Shown here: piece by piece, positions 43,032 to 53,300 of the stretch
How the letters are laid out: each line of letters begins with the position of its first letter
Position numbering within the stretch: the first letter of the stretch is position 1
Origin: an uncultured Actinomycetes bacterium
Lineage (GTDB): Bacteria > Actinomycetota > Acidimicrobiia > Acidimicrobiales > Ilumatobacteraceae
Direction of reading: 5' to 3'
Length of the DNA: 55,082 nt
Assembly (NCBI GenBank): GCA_903872155.1
Contig: CAIQJP010000114.1
Span: forward strand, 1 to 55,082
The notes under the pieces: model-generated
What the model saw: only the letters and a program-made list of their open reading frames with translations
The model's database searches: none
Told to the model about the DNA's origin: nothing
Made by a program: the position numbers and the translations under genes

Positions 43032-43586
43032 TCAGCCAGCTGGTATTTCGAGAGCGTCACCTTCGGGCTGCCAAATTTTTGCACCAAACTGTTTTTCCAT
43101 TGGTGGATTCGGATCGAGCAATAGTTCCATTGCGTGGAGTTTTTCTTCATCGGTGAATTCGCGAAGGTTTAAACAGAATTCAACGGTGTTGCCTTCGGGA
43201 TCACGGATATAGATCGAACGACAAAATTCGTGATTCACTTCAAGCACGGTGTGGCCGTGGGAGCGCCAGTTCTCGCGGCGATCTTCGAGGTGTTCAGCTG
43301 TTGGCGAGTTAAACGCGAAGTGATTGGCCCACCACGGTAAGCCCGCTGCTTTGTTGAGATTAGTTTCAAATCCTTCAAGGCTTTCCACGTGAATGTTCCA
43401 GAACGCGATCATTCCTTGTTCGCCGGCTTCGTTCTTGCCAGTCGAATAAAAGAAGTGCTTGCTGTACCCGCCTTCAGGTGTTGGCGCGGTTACGGTCTTC
43501 ACCAATTCGAAACCCATGACTTGGGTGTAGAAGTCGTAATTGGCCTGGACATCATTGATGGCAATAGCAACGTGGTGAAATCCCAT
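43032..43586 (-). CDS. VOC-superfamily (glyoxalase/dioxygenase-like) protein
   Basis: The 184-residue protein has the VOC beta-alpha-beta-beta-beta modules: MGFHHVAIAINDVQANYDFYTQVMGFELV (first) and WWANHFAFNSPTAEHLEDRRENWRSHGHTVLEV with SIYIRDPEGNTVEFCLNL (second). His5, His near 98 and Glu in VEFCL are the likely metal ligands of this superfamily. The reaction is unknown. The ATG at 43586 gives the family-like start; 43604 and 43610 are alternatives. It converges with dnaB, stops 15 bases apart. Confidence 0.85.
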   Translation of the reverse strand: MGFHHVAIAINDVQANYDFYTQVMGFELVKTVTAPTPEGGYSKHFFYSTGKNEAGEQGMIAFWNIHVESLEGFETNLNKAAGLPWWANHFAFNSPTAEHLEDRRENWRSHGHTVLEVNHEFCRSIYIRDPEGNTVEFCLNLREFTDEEKLHAMELLLDPNPPMEKQFGAKIWQPEGDALEIPAG

Positions 43587-43687
43587 AGGTTCAGTATGAC
43601 GCATTCTCAAGGTCGGCGAAAGACCTGAAGGCTGCGGTTTCTAGAGAAAAGTTCCCGATCACAGTTAGGTGCTGGCACAATAGAAGC

Positions 43688-43897
43688 ATGCTGTTCGGAG
43701 ATGCCAAGACACTTTTGGGCTGGCTAATTCTGGCCTTAGGTGGAGCACTTTTCGCTGGTAATCTTTTGGCCATCGTCAAACCACCGCCGGCCCCTAAAGA
43801 CGGAGACCTTCCTCGAGCACCGTTGAGCCGCAGTATTTTCATGGGCGTACTTGGTTTCATCGCCGCTATTTGGGCTCTCGCAACACTTTTGTCGTAA
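43688..43897 (+). CDS. small two-helix membrane protein
   Basis: The 69-residue protein has helices at about 7-28 (TLLGWLILALGGALFAGNLLAIV) and 48-67 (SIFMGVLGFIAAIWALATLL), joined by a Pro-rich basic/acidic cytoplasmic or periplasmic loop (KPPPAPKDGDLPRAPLSR). No family is recognised. A typical start with ATG at 43688 follows the sequence ACAATAGAAGC. It precedes the HD-domain gene by nine bases and probably shares its transcript. Confidence 0.65.
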   Translation: MLFGDAKTLLGWLILALGGALFAGNLLAIVKPPPAPKDGDLPRAPLSRSIFMGVLGFIAAIWALATLLS

Positions 43898-43906
43898 GGA
43901 CCCATC

Positions 43907-44503
43907 ATGAGCGAACAACGTCTGCAACAACAACTGAACTTCTTGATGGAGATCGATCAGCTCAAACAAATTGAACGGCAAACAGCTATCACCGGCGGTT
44001 CACGACGCGAGAACACCGCCGAACATTCGTGGCATTTGGCGATGTATGCGTTGGTGTTACAAGAGTGGAGCAATGCCGACGTCGATATCGCGCATGTACT
44101 GGCCCTGTGTCTGGTGCACGACATTGTTGAAATTGATGCAGGCGATACTTTTGCGTACGACACCACTGGTTACGCCGATAAAGACGAACGCGAGCAAAAG
44201 GCTGCTGACCGAATTTTCGGTTTGTTGCCCGACGATCAACGCGATCGTCTTCGTTCATTATGGAATGAATACGAAGCTCAAGAGACTCCCGAGAGTCAAT
44301 TTGCGAATGCAGTAGACCGCATGCAGCCAGCGATGCTCAATCACCATGCCGGAGACGAGTCACCTTGGAAGCGTCATGGAGTGACTTACCCGCAGGCCGT
44401 TAAGCGCCTCTCACCTATTGGCGATGGTTCATCTGCGTTGTGGAGTCATACAGAAATGTTGATCAAACAAGCGCGCGAACGTGGTCAATTGACCGAAGGC
44501 TAA
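43907..44503 (+). CDS. HD-domain phosphohydrolase (YfbR/HDDC2-like)
   Basis: The 198-residue protein has the HD signature: RENTAEHSWHLAMYALVLQEW (about 33-54), then LCLVHDIVEIDAGDTFAYD (about 67-85), and a later D in FANAVDRMQPAMLNHHAG. This matches YfbR/HDDC2-type 5'-deoxynucleotidases that bind a divalent metal. Nucleotide specificity is not readable. Its stop touches the convergent downstream gene without any gap. Confidence 0.88.
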   Translation: MSEQRLQQQLNFLMEIDQLKQIERQTAITGGSRRENTAEHSWHLAMYALVLQEWSNADVDIAHVLALCLVHDIVEIDAGDTFAYDTTGYADKDEREQKAADRIFGLLPDDQRDRLRSLWNEYEAQETPESQFANAVDRMQPAMLNHHAGDESPWKRHGVTYPQAVKRLSPIGDGSSALWSHTEMLIKQARERGQLTEG

Positions 44504-45274
44504 CTAGAAAGAGTCAATACCTTCAATCGCAATGATTGCTCCACCAACAATGGTGAGCAACATTGGAGTACCTTTGACAATCGCCAATAAATCGGTATTT
44601 GGAATTTGCAAATCTGAAGTATTGCTTTTGGCCAATTCAAAATATTTCGAAACAGAAATCGCTGAATTCGCTTCGCCAGACGTTGAGAGAGAAACAAACA
44701 GAACCGAATCTAGATATGCGGGATATAGGTGCAAGCCTTCATTTTCTGGTTTGACGATTTCAAAAGAATCATGAATGTCAAAAACGAAACCCTCTTCGTT
44801 CTCGTCAAGAGCACCCAATAAGAAGCCGATGTAAATACCATCGGCAAGATCGTCGGCTATGTAATCACCTTCAAGGGCAGCCGATCCCGCAGTTGAAATT
44901 TCTTCAGGAATTTGCGGTGGATCTACACCGGTCCAGTCATCAATCACTTGATCAACATCAAGATCGCCAAGAGTGTCGCTATGAACGGTAACGGGATTTC
45001 CGAGGTTGCTTGGATCGGTCGCAGATGGAACCGTCGCGATCGCATCAGTGTTGATGGGGGCAGTACCAAGATCAAGGCCCGGAGCAATTGTTGTTGTGTC
45101 AATAGAGATTGGTGTGGTGTTTGTGGTTGGCGATTTCTGAGCTTGAGCAATAAGTAACACTCCAGCGGCAACAAACACGAAGATCAAAAAGATTGCGGGA
45201 CCACGAGCCTTATGGTGAGATCTCTGCGCCTTCTTTTTGCGCCGCTTCTTTGCTTTTGCTCGTGCGTTAGCCAC
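44504..45274 (-). CDS. hypothetical membrane-anchored protein with basic N-terminus
   Basis: The protein has 256 residues. The N-terminus is strongly basic (RAKAKKRRKKKAQRSHHKARG), followed by a helix at about 28-44 (AIFLIFVFVAAGVLLIAQA). The remaining extracellular part is Thr/Ser- and acid-rich, with an acidic middle (YIADDLADGIYIGFLLGALDENEEG) and a hydrophobic C-terminal segment. No family is recognised. It is convergent with the HD gene, and its start is 18 bases beyond the coaA stop, so it lies downstream of coaA in the same direction. Confidence 0.65.
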   Translation of the reverse strand: MANARAKAKKRRKKKAQRSHHKARGPAIFLIFVFVAAGVLLIAQAQKSPTTNTTPISIDTTTIAPGLDLGTAPINTDAIATVPSATDPSNLGNPVTVHSDTLGDLDVDQVIDDWTGVDPPQIPEEISTAGSAALEGDYIADDLADGIYIGFLLGALDENEEGFVFDIHDSFEIVKPENEGLHLYPAYLDSVLFVSLSTSGEANSAISVSKYFELAKSNTSDLQIPNTDLLAIVKGTPMLLTIVGGAIIAIEGIDSF

Positions 45275-45292
45275 GGTTCAATTGTGGCAGGT

Positions 45293-46219
45293 TTAGAGTT
45301 TGCGAAGGCGTACATCGGAGACTCGGTGATCTTGGCCCTTGCGCAAAATGAGCGAAGCGCGATCACGAGTTGGTTCGATGTTCTCTTTGAGGTTGAGTCC
45401 GTTGATGCCCTTCCAGATACCTCGGGCAGTCGCAATCGCGTCTTCGCGAGATAATTGGGCGAAATGTTGGAAGAAACTATTCGGGTCTTGGAAGACCGAA
45501 TCGCACAGGCTCAAGAAGCGATTGACATACCAATTCTCAATATCGGCTTCAAGAGCGTCAATATAAATTGAGAAGTCGAAATAGTCGCTCACGAATTCGG
45601 TGGCTTCGTTGCCAGGTGCGCCAACTTGTAAAACGTTGAGTCCCTCAAGAATCAAGATGTCGGGTTGACACACGGTGACGGTTTCGTCTTCAACGATGTC
45701 GTAGACAACGTGGCTATAGACAGGAGCATCAAGAGTTGGCTGACCACTCTTCAGATCGCGCAAGAACTTCAACAACGCACGAGTGTCGTAACTTTCGGGG
45801 AAACCCTTGCGATTCATAATGCCGCGTTCTTCAAGCACATGGTTCGGATGAAGAAAGCCGTCGGTTGTAATGAGGTCAACTTTGGGGTGATCTGGCCAAC
45901 GGGCGAGGAGTGCTTGCAAGATACGCGCGAAGGTACTTTTGCCAACTGCAACTGAACCGGCGACGCCGATGACATAGGGAACTTTTGGTGAGAGAGTTCC
46001 TAAAAACGTTGCGCTCACTTTGTGCAAGTTCTGTGTTGCCGAAACATACAGGTTCAACAAACGGGTGAGTGGCAAGTACACCGCTGCGACTTCGTCGAGG
46101 TCGATGCGCTCGTTGATACCGCGAAGGTCTTCAAGATCGGCCTCTCGAAGGGTCATCGGGGTCGCTGCACGAAGGTCGGCCCACTGCTGTCGATCAAAAT
46201 TGACGTAGCGCTCGCCCAC
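45293..46219 (-). CDS. coaA: pantothenate kinase, type I
   Basis: The 308-residue protein is a P-loop CoaA with [11 protein letters not shown] at about 85-95, [14 protein letters not shown], the [19 protein letters not shown] segment and [13 protein letters not shown]. It catalyses the first committed step of coenzyme A synthesis, pantothenate to 4'-phosphopantothenate. The C-terminus ([20 protein letters not shown]) is complete. It lies 53 bases downstream of map, in the same direction. Confidence 0.95.
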   Translation of the reverse strand: MGERYVNFDRQQWADLRAATPMTLREADLEDLRGINERIDLDEVAAVYLPLTRLLNLYVSATQNLHKVSATFLGTLSPKVPYVIGVAGSVAVGKSTFARILQALLARWPDHPKVDLITTDGFLHPNHVLEERGIMNRKGFPESYDTRALLKFLRDLKSGQPTLDAPVYSHVVYDIVEDETVTVCQPDILILEGLNVLQVGAPGNEATEFVSDYFDFSIYIDALEADIENWYVNRFLSLCDSVFQDPNSFFQHFAQLSREDAIATARGIWKGINGLNLKENIEPTRDRASLILRKGQDHRVSDVRLRKL

Positions 46220-46272
46220 GGGTCATCACGCTACGGGCTGAATGAGGTGTTTAACGACTTGGGCTGGGTGTC

Positions 46273-47274
46273 TTATGACTGAGGCTTGCGAGGCGACACA
46301 GCTTTGTCGCCGCCAGTGAGAACTTCGCAGCCAGTCTCGGTGACCAAGATGGTGTGTTCGAATTGAGCGGTGCGCTTGCCGTCGGCTGTCACCGCGGTCC
46401 AATCGTCGTCCCACATATGAAACTGGTACGTACCAAGAGTGATCATGGGCTCGATTGTGAAGACCATTCCGGGCTTCATGATCATGTTGTTTCGAGAGTC
46501 GAAGTAGTGCAGAACTTGAATGTCGGTGTGGAACTGCTCGCCAATTCCGTGACCGATAAACGCGCGAACGACACCCATGCGATGAATCTTGGCGTGATCT
46601 TCAATTGCTTTGCCAATATCGCTCAGCGGACGATCGGGCTTCACGGCCTCAATGCCCAGCCACAAACATTCTTCGGTGACTTTGACAAGTTTGCGATCAA
46701 TGTCGCTCACATTGCCGACAAGGAATGTTGCGTTGGTGTCGCCGTGAACCCCGTTGACATAACACGTGACGTCAAGATTGATGATGTCGCCGTCTTCAAT
46801 TATGGTGTCGTCGGGAATACCATGACAGATCACTTCGTTCAGTGATGTGCAGACGCTCTTGGGATAGCGGTGATAGTTGAGCGGACTTGGGTAGGCGCCA
46901 CGTTCGATGGTGAGATCGTGCACGAAAATATCGATGTCGTTCGTGGTCATGCCTGGCTGAACGTATTCGCCGGCAAGATGCAAGATGTCGGTGGCCATAT
47001 CGCACGCGTAACGCATGCGCTCGATGATCTCGGGAGTCTTGACGCGAGGTTCGTTCCAACGCGGCACTTCACCGGTGTCGGCGTACGGAGGCTTGACGAT
47101 GTTTGCGGGGACGGTGCGCATGGGGGAGATGATGCCCGGAGTAATGCGACCTTCGAGTCCTTTGTGGCAACGCTTGTACTTACGACCCGAACCACACCAG
47201 CAGTCGTCGTTGGATTGGGGGAGAACCGCTGGAGCTTTGGCCCGCGTCCGAGGGGTTGACTCTGAACCGTTCAT
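46273..47274 (-). CDS. map: methionine aminopeptidase with N-terminal SEC-C motif
   Basis: The protein has 333 residues from the ATG at 47274. An N-terminal zinc motif (CWCGSGRKYKRCH, about 25-37) is the SEC-C type. The catalytic pita-bread domain carries the metal ligands in LDVTCYVNGVHGDTNATF, GHGIGEQFHTD, FTIEPMI and FEHTILVTETGCEVL. It removes initiator methionine from nascent proteins. The extra SEC-C segment is found in part of the type I enzymes and may help ribosome association. A longer frame to 47310 lacks support. Confidence 0.94.
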   Translation of the reverse strand: MNGSESTPRTRAKAPAVLPQSNDDCWCGSGRKYKRCHKGLEGRITPGIISPMRTVPANIVKPPYADTGEVPRWNEPRVKTPEIIERMRYACDMATDILHLAGEYVQPGMTTNDIDIFVHDLTIERGAYPSPLNYHRYPKSVCTSLNEVICHGIPDDTIIEDGDIINLDVTCYVNGVHGDTNATFLVGNVSDIDRKLVKVTEECLWLGIEAVKPDRPLSDIGKAIEDHAKIHRMGVVRAFIGHGIGEQFHTDIQVLHYFDSRNNMIMKPGMVFTIEPMITLGTYQFHMWDDDWTAVTADGKRTAQFEHTILVTETGCEVLTGGDKAVSPRKPQS

Positions 47275-47304
47275 CGCCCACCACTCTACCCACCCCCCAC
47301 TTTC

Positions 47305-47357
47305 CGCCACTTTGGAATTTGGCTACCGCCTAGCGGCAAGCAAATTCCAAAGTGGCG
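47305..47357. repeat. 53-bp inverted repeat between map and the giant gene
   Basis: Two perfect 17-bp arms (CGCCACTTTGGAATTTG and its complement) enclose 19 bases that themselves carry CCGC/GCGG. It lies 31 bases upstream of the map start and 12 bases beyond the giant gene's stop. No T-run follows on either strand, so a classical terminator is unlikely. A Rho-dependent boundary, protein-binding site or mobile-element relic remain possible. Confidence 0.75.
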
Positions 47358-47368
47358 AGTTATTACCG

Positions 47369-50300
47369 CTAGGAGGTGTAGTAGCCGTTGATATCGGCGA
47401 TGAGGTGGGCGCCGCCAAAGACGTAGAAGCAAACTTTGCCGCTTGCCGACACTGGTGTGATGACAGCGTTGGGGATGGTCTGCCCCGAAATGAAGTTGAG
47501 GTTTGATGCCTCGGGTTGAGTCCCGCACGGATAGACAGTCACATAACCACCGAAATCATCGGCCGTCGTGTCGGTCACGGTCACGTTCAGCGAAACTGCT
47601 CCAACACCACTTGAAGGAATTGATCCAACACCGGTGACCTGAAGTTCTTTCGTTGTCCCAACAACACGACTGCCGCCGCGTGTGTTGAGCACGCGAGCGG
47701 GTGTTACCCCGACGAATCCGTTTCCAGTTGCATACCAACCGTTGATGTCGGCAATGAGGTGGGCGCCACCGTAGACGTAGAAGCAGACTTTGCCGCTTGC
47801 CGACACTGGTGTGATGACGGCGTTGGGGATTGTTTGTCCGGCGATGAAGTTGAGGTTTGATGCATCAGGCAACGTGCCGCACGGATACACGGTTACGTAA
47901 CCGCCAGCGTCACCAGCGGTTGTTGTCGTGACGGTGACGTTCAACGACACAGCTCCAACTCCACTGCTCGGGATTGCACCGACACCAGTGACCTGAAGTT
48001 CTGTCGATGAATTCACCACTCGACTTCCACCGCGAGTGTTGAGTACGCGGGCTGGGTTGACTGGCGTAAACCCTGAACCTGGTGCACTCCAACCATTCAC
48101 GTCGGCGATGAGGTGTGCTCCGCCAAAGACGTAGAAACAGACTTTTCCGCTTGCCGACACTGGTGTGATCACGGCGTTGGGGATTGTTTGTCCGGCGATG
48201 AAGTTGAGGTTTGACGCATCAGGCAAAGCACCACATGGATATACCGTCACATAACCACCTTCATCACCAGCAGATGTATCAGTGACAGTCACGTTCATGG
48301 ATACTGATGACACTCCGCTACTTGGCACTCCTCCAGAACCAGTCACTTGTAACTCCACTGACTGATTAACAACACGACCAGCACGAACACCAACACCCGA
48401 ACGGGTATTCAAAATTCGCGCCGGCGTGAGAGCCGAAAGTGCGCTGAGACGATTTGATGGGGGAGGTGTGGTGGGAGGTGTTGCGATAATGATTGAAATT
48501 GATCCACCGGTGGTTTGAGCTACGGGGCCATTGTTTCCGGCCGTATCGGCAACCGTGTTCACTGCAAGTTGGGGAGTGATTGTTCCGCTTGTTGAACACG
48601 TGACCGATACTGAAAGTGGAACACCTTGTGAAGCAGTAGACGACGTGGGTGTGAAAGCACAACCAGTGGCAGTGCCAGCGTTGACAAAGTCTGAACCCGT
48701 AATTCCGAAAACATTCTCACTGAAAATTGTGGTGAATGAGAACGGATACACAGTCGGTGTCGGATTAGGCATATCAATCGTCGCGGTTGGCGACGTATTG
48801 TCAACCCTCATTTCGGTAAACGTATACATCGGGTTGGGTCCGGGGTTGCCATTGAAGTCAACAAACGATGATGCTGGCAACACAGGTTGAATCGTTCCTT
48901 CGCTCGTGCAACTAATTGCAATCTGAATAGGCACGCCTGCTTCCGATCGTTCAGCGAGAGGCGTAAACGTGCAACCCTGCGCGGTTCCGGTGCTCTGGAA
49001 AGATGAACTTTTCAGTCCCTCGAACCATTTATCAGAAGTGAAGGAGAAAGTTCCACCGTTACGCAAAACAGTTGGTGTGACTGATTCTGTAATTCGTGGC
49101 GGTGAAACATCGAGACCGGTGATGGTATTGAAGGTGAATCTAGTTGATGGACCAACTGCACCATTTTGACCGATGACAGAATCTGCTTCCAGGTTCATCA
49201 CAACGTTTCCTGACCCGGTGCAGCTCACATATATCTCGACATCAGTGTCGTACTCAACAGTTTCCGATTGAGGTGCAGCATTGCAGTTTGTAGCAGTGCT
49301 ACCAACAAATGAGAAGTCTTGCCAAGTGAGTCCGGTAACTTTGTGGTCAAAGCTCATCTTCATCACGAACGGATTCGATAGCGACGCAATGGTTCCGGTG
49401 GTATCAACAGCAATTGGAGCGCTGGCTAATTTGACAGCGACAAGAGCGTCGCCCATTTCATTCTGACCATCGCCAACGTAAACAGTGCCTGAAGCTGAAC
49501 CAATGCCTAATTGAGCAAGGTCGTTGACACCCCAGCATTTGATCTGACCGTTGTCGAGAACGGCACAGGTATGACGAACATCTTTGGCGATATGAATTGC
49601 TGTACGCCCAGTACCAAGATTGACAAGGCTCGGAATGACTGGAGAGGTATTCGAACCTATTCCTACTTGGCCGCGGTCATTCCAGCCCCAGCATTTAAGT
49701 TGACCGTTATCAAGAATCGCACAGGTGTTGAACCCGCGACTGTTGATCTTGATCGCGGTTCGGCCAGCGCCAAGGTTAACGGTGGTTGGAGTCAAACGTT
49801 GATCAATGTCACCAACTCCGAGTTGACCCATATTGTTGGCACCCCAACACTTCAAATTGCCGTCATCAAGAATGGCGCAGGTATGGCCCGATCCAGCCGA
49901 TACGGCAATCGCTGTTCGTCCGACACCGAGGTTGACCGTTATCGGAGTTGCGGATTGATTGGTCGTTCCGTCTCCGAGTTGGCCCGAAGAATTAGCACCC
50001 CAACATTGCAACTCACGGGTAACCAAGATTGCACAGGTATGAGTTCGTCCGGTTGAATAACTGATCACAGGTTCTGAAGTGAGTGACTCGACTAGACCAA
50101 CTTGATCGCTGGTGTTACCGACGCCCAATTGACCGTCAGAGTTAAAGCCCCAACAACGCAACGTACCCGAGTTTGCGAGCGCGCAACTGTGCACTAGTCC
50201 GATATCAACACTGACAAATGAATCTCCATCTATCGGCGCGTAGAGTTCATTAGTTCCATCAGTGTTGAAACATTGAAATGATCCGTTTGAAAAAGTTGCA

Positions 50301-53300
50301 CACGTTTTGTTCGTTCCTCTTGTGAATGACGTGACCAGAGAGTCGTTCGACCAAGAAAGTGTTGGCAACTCATCACCGAGTTCATTCAGAGAATCTCCGT
50401 ACACCCCTGTGAAACTTGCACCAAAGACATTTGAAGCAGCACTTCCCCAACAGCGAACTTGGGCATTTGACATCAGTGCACACGAGTCAGTCGCCCCGGC
50501 ACTCAAGGCAACAGGTACGCGCACCGCGAATTCGTTGACACTAAATGTTGGCAGAACAAGGTCAGTGACGGGACCAGAGTTTCCTGCCGTGTCGGATATT
50601 GAGTTGGCTTTAAGTTCAATAACGAGCGAACCCGAAGTTTGACACTTCACTGTGAGAGCAATTGGTACATCACGAGTACTAGATGCAGAACTAACCTGCA
50701 CAGCGCAATCGGTTGCGGTTCCCGAAATCCTAAAGTCACTAGACGTGAGACCAATAATTGCTTCATCAGGCTTAATGCGTGTCACAAATGTCAGTGGCAA
50801 CTCGGTGAGTTCGTTCACCGCTGAAACAACAGGTGGATCAACATCAATGCTCGAGTCCGGCATGCTGTAGTTCGCATAGGGCCCAGTATTGCCATTGACC
50901 TCGTAAACAGAGTTGGCTTTCAAACTGATATTGACCGAACCCGAAGTCGAGCAAGAGGCCGTGATGACAACAAGTGAACCTGCAGTTGCTTTTGACGACC
51001 AGGGATTAAAAAGGCAGTCTGTAGCAGTTCCGGAGTTGATGAAGTCATCAGAACTCAAACCAAAGACATCGTCACTAAATGTGAGTGAGAATTGAACTTT
51101 GTTGGACTGCTCGATGATTGAACTAGCGGTCACTGATGGAGCAAGCAGGTTGACGGTCGGTAGATCGTCACCCATCTCGTTGGGGTTATCACCGCGATTA
51201 TTGGTGTCACCCAAACCAAGAGCACCGAAGTCATTACGACCCCAACACTTGATACTCAAGTTATCAAGCAACGCGCAGACGAATGATGCCCCAGCTCCGA
51301 CGGCCTTCACTGTCCTCCCTTCGCCCAAGTCGATGGTCGCAAGATTGTCGCCCATTTCACCTGAGTCATCGCCACGACTGGCAGTGTCACCTGTAGCGAG
51401 CTGACCATAAGTGTTGTAACCCCAACATTTGACTTCATTTGAGCGGTTGATAGCGCAACTTTCGCGAGCTGACACAGTGACCGATGTGGCCTGAAACCCG
51501 GTGCCGAGACTGATCGGTAGTCCGGGAAGATTGGTTGTTGTTCTATCCCCTCTACCAAGTAGTCCATTGGGGTTGTAACCCCAACATTTGACTGTCCCAT
51601 CGTCAAGCGATGCACACGTATGAAAGATTGATCCGGAAACTGAAGTTGCATATTGAGACGTTCCAAGATTGATGGGAGTGAGATAATCACCCATTTCATT
51701 GGGTACATCGCCGCGATTGTTATTATCGCCCTGTCCTAGTTGGCCCCCATCGTTACGACCCCAACACTTCAGTGAGGCGTCATCGAGAATTGCGCACGTA
51801 GAGTCTCCGGACGCCTCAATCAACAAAGCGTGACGGCCAGTGCCCAGTGACACTATGTCGGTGGGTTGCTCACGATAGGCCGTATCGCCGAGTCCGAGTT
51901 GGCCGGATGAGTTTTCCCCCCAGCAAGTGACTGCGCCCGTATCTAATTGGGCACAAGCATGGCTGTATCCAGCAGATACTGCGACTGCGGTTCTTTGAGA
52001 ACCCAGAACAATTGGTCCAGCGAACCTCGGACCCCAACACGTGACTGAACCATTATCAAGTAGCGCACACGTAAATCGACCACCTGAGAGTGAATCGGAA
52101 TTGGAAATTTGTACGATTCGACGATCGGCTCCAACATCGACGAAACCAAGTTGGGTTCCTAAATCGCCTGGGCTGGCCCCTCGATTGCGAGAGTCGTTGT
52201 ACCCGAGTTGTTGTTCGTCATTTAGTCCCCAGCACTTGGCACGCCCATCGTTAAAAATCGCACACGCAGAAAGTGATCCAGAGTCAATTGAGGTAACTGT
52301 GGTGGTTGAGTACTTACTTAAGAAGTGAGTGCCGAACGAAAGTGGTAATGGTGGTCCAGATAAGGACACGCTGTCAATGACTGAACCAGCAGCAAGTACC
52401 GGCTCAACAACTCCAGCACCTTCGCAATGCGCTCGAATGATTGCATTGAGTCCTGCTGCGATACTTGATGACGCTGGTGTGAAAGTACATCCTGTAGCTG
52501 CATCACTACCACCGTAGTTATTGGAGAAATCACTTGATGTAAGCCCAGTGATTGCTGAATCAAACTTTGCCCGCAAAATGAAGTCAAGGGTGGTGGGCTT
52601 GGAGGGAGTTGTGTCGGTGACAAATCCTGTTCCAATAGCAACATTTGTTGAACCAATAATCATTGAAGATGTCGGCCCTGTGACGCCGGTGGTGTCATAA
52701 ACAGAGAGTGATTTCAGACTTGGAGTAAATGTTCCGGCAGTTGCGCAACGCACTGTGATATCAACCGTGATATCGGTGTATCCCGATGGTGAAGCTGGTG
52801 AAAAACGGCAGTCACCAGCAGTGCCAGTGTATGAGAAGTCATTTGAATCAAGGCCCGTAAAATCACCGTTGAACTTGACGTTGAAAGTAAACGGCGTTGT
52901 CTCAGTGCTATTGAAGGTTGTCGTTGAAACGCGATTCAGGCGAGTGACTGGTACATAAGGGAGATTGTCTCCCATGTCCGATGCTTTGGAACCTCGATTT
53001 GCGGTGTCGCCGAGACCAAGTTGTCCGTCCCGGTTGTCTCCCCAGCACTTGATGGTGCCGTTGTTGAGGAGTGCGCAGGTGTGGTAGCCACCTGTGGTGA
53101 CGGTGGTGGTGCGTCCATTACCGAGGTTGATAGCTGCACCTGGATTGCTGTTGAAGTTGGAGTTTTCGCCGTTGCCGAGTTGACCGTATTCGTTGTATCC
53201 CCAGCAGCTGATGGTTCCGTTGTTGAGTAGTGCGCACGTGTGAATAGCGCCGGCGGTGATTGCGGTGGCGGTGAGTCCGTTGGGTAGGCCGATGTTGGTT

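Noticed and set aside
43380-43400. parS-like TTTCCACGTGAAT inside the VOC gene
   Set aside because: Only one half matches well and it lies in a coding sequence; the two sites near parA are far better.
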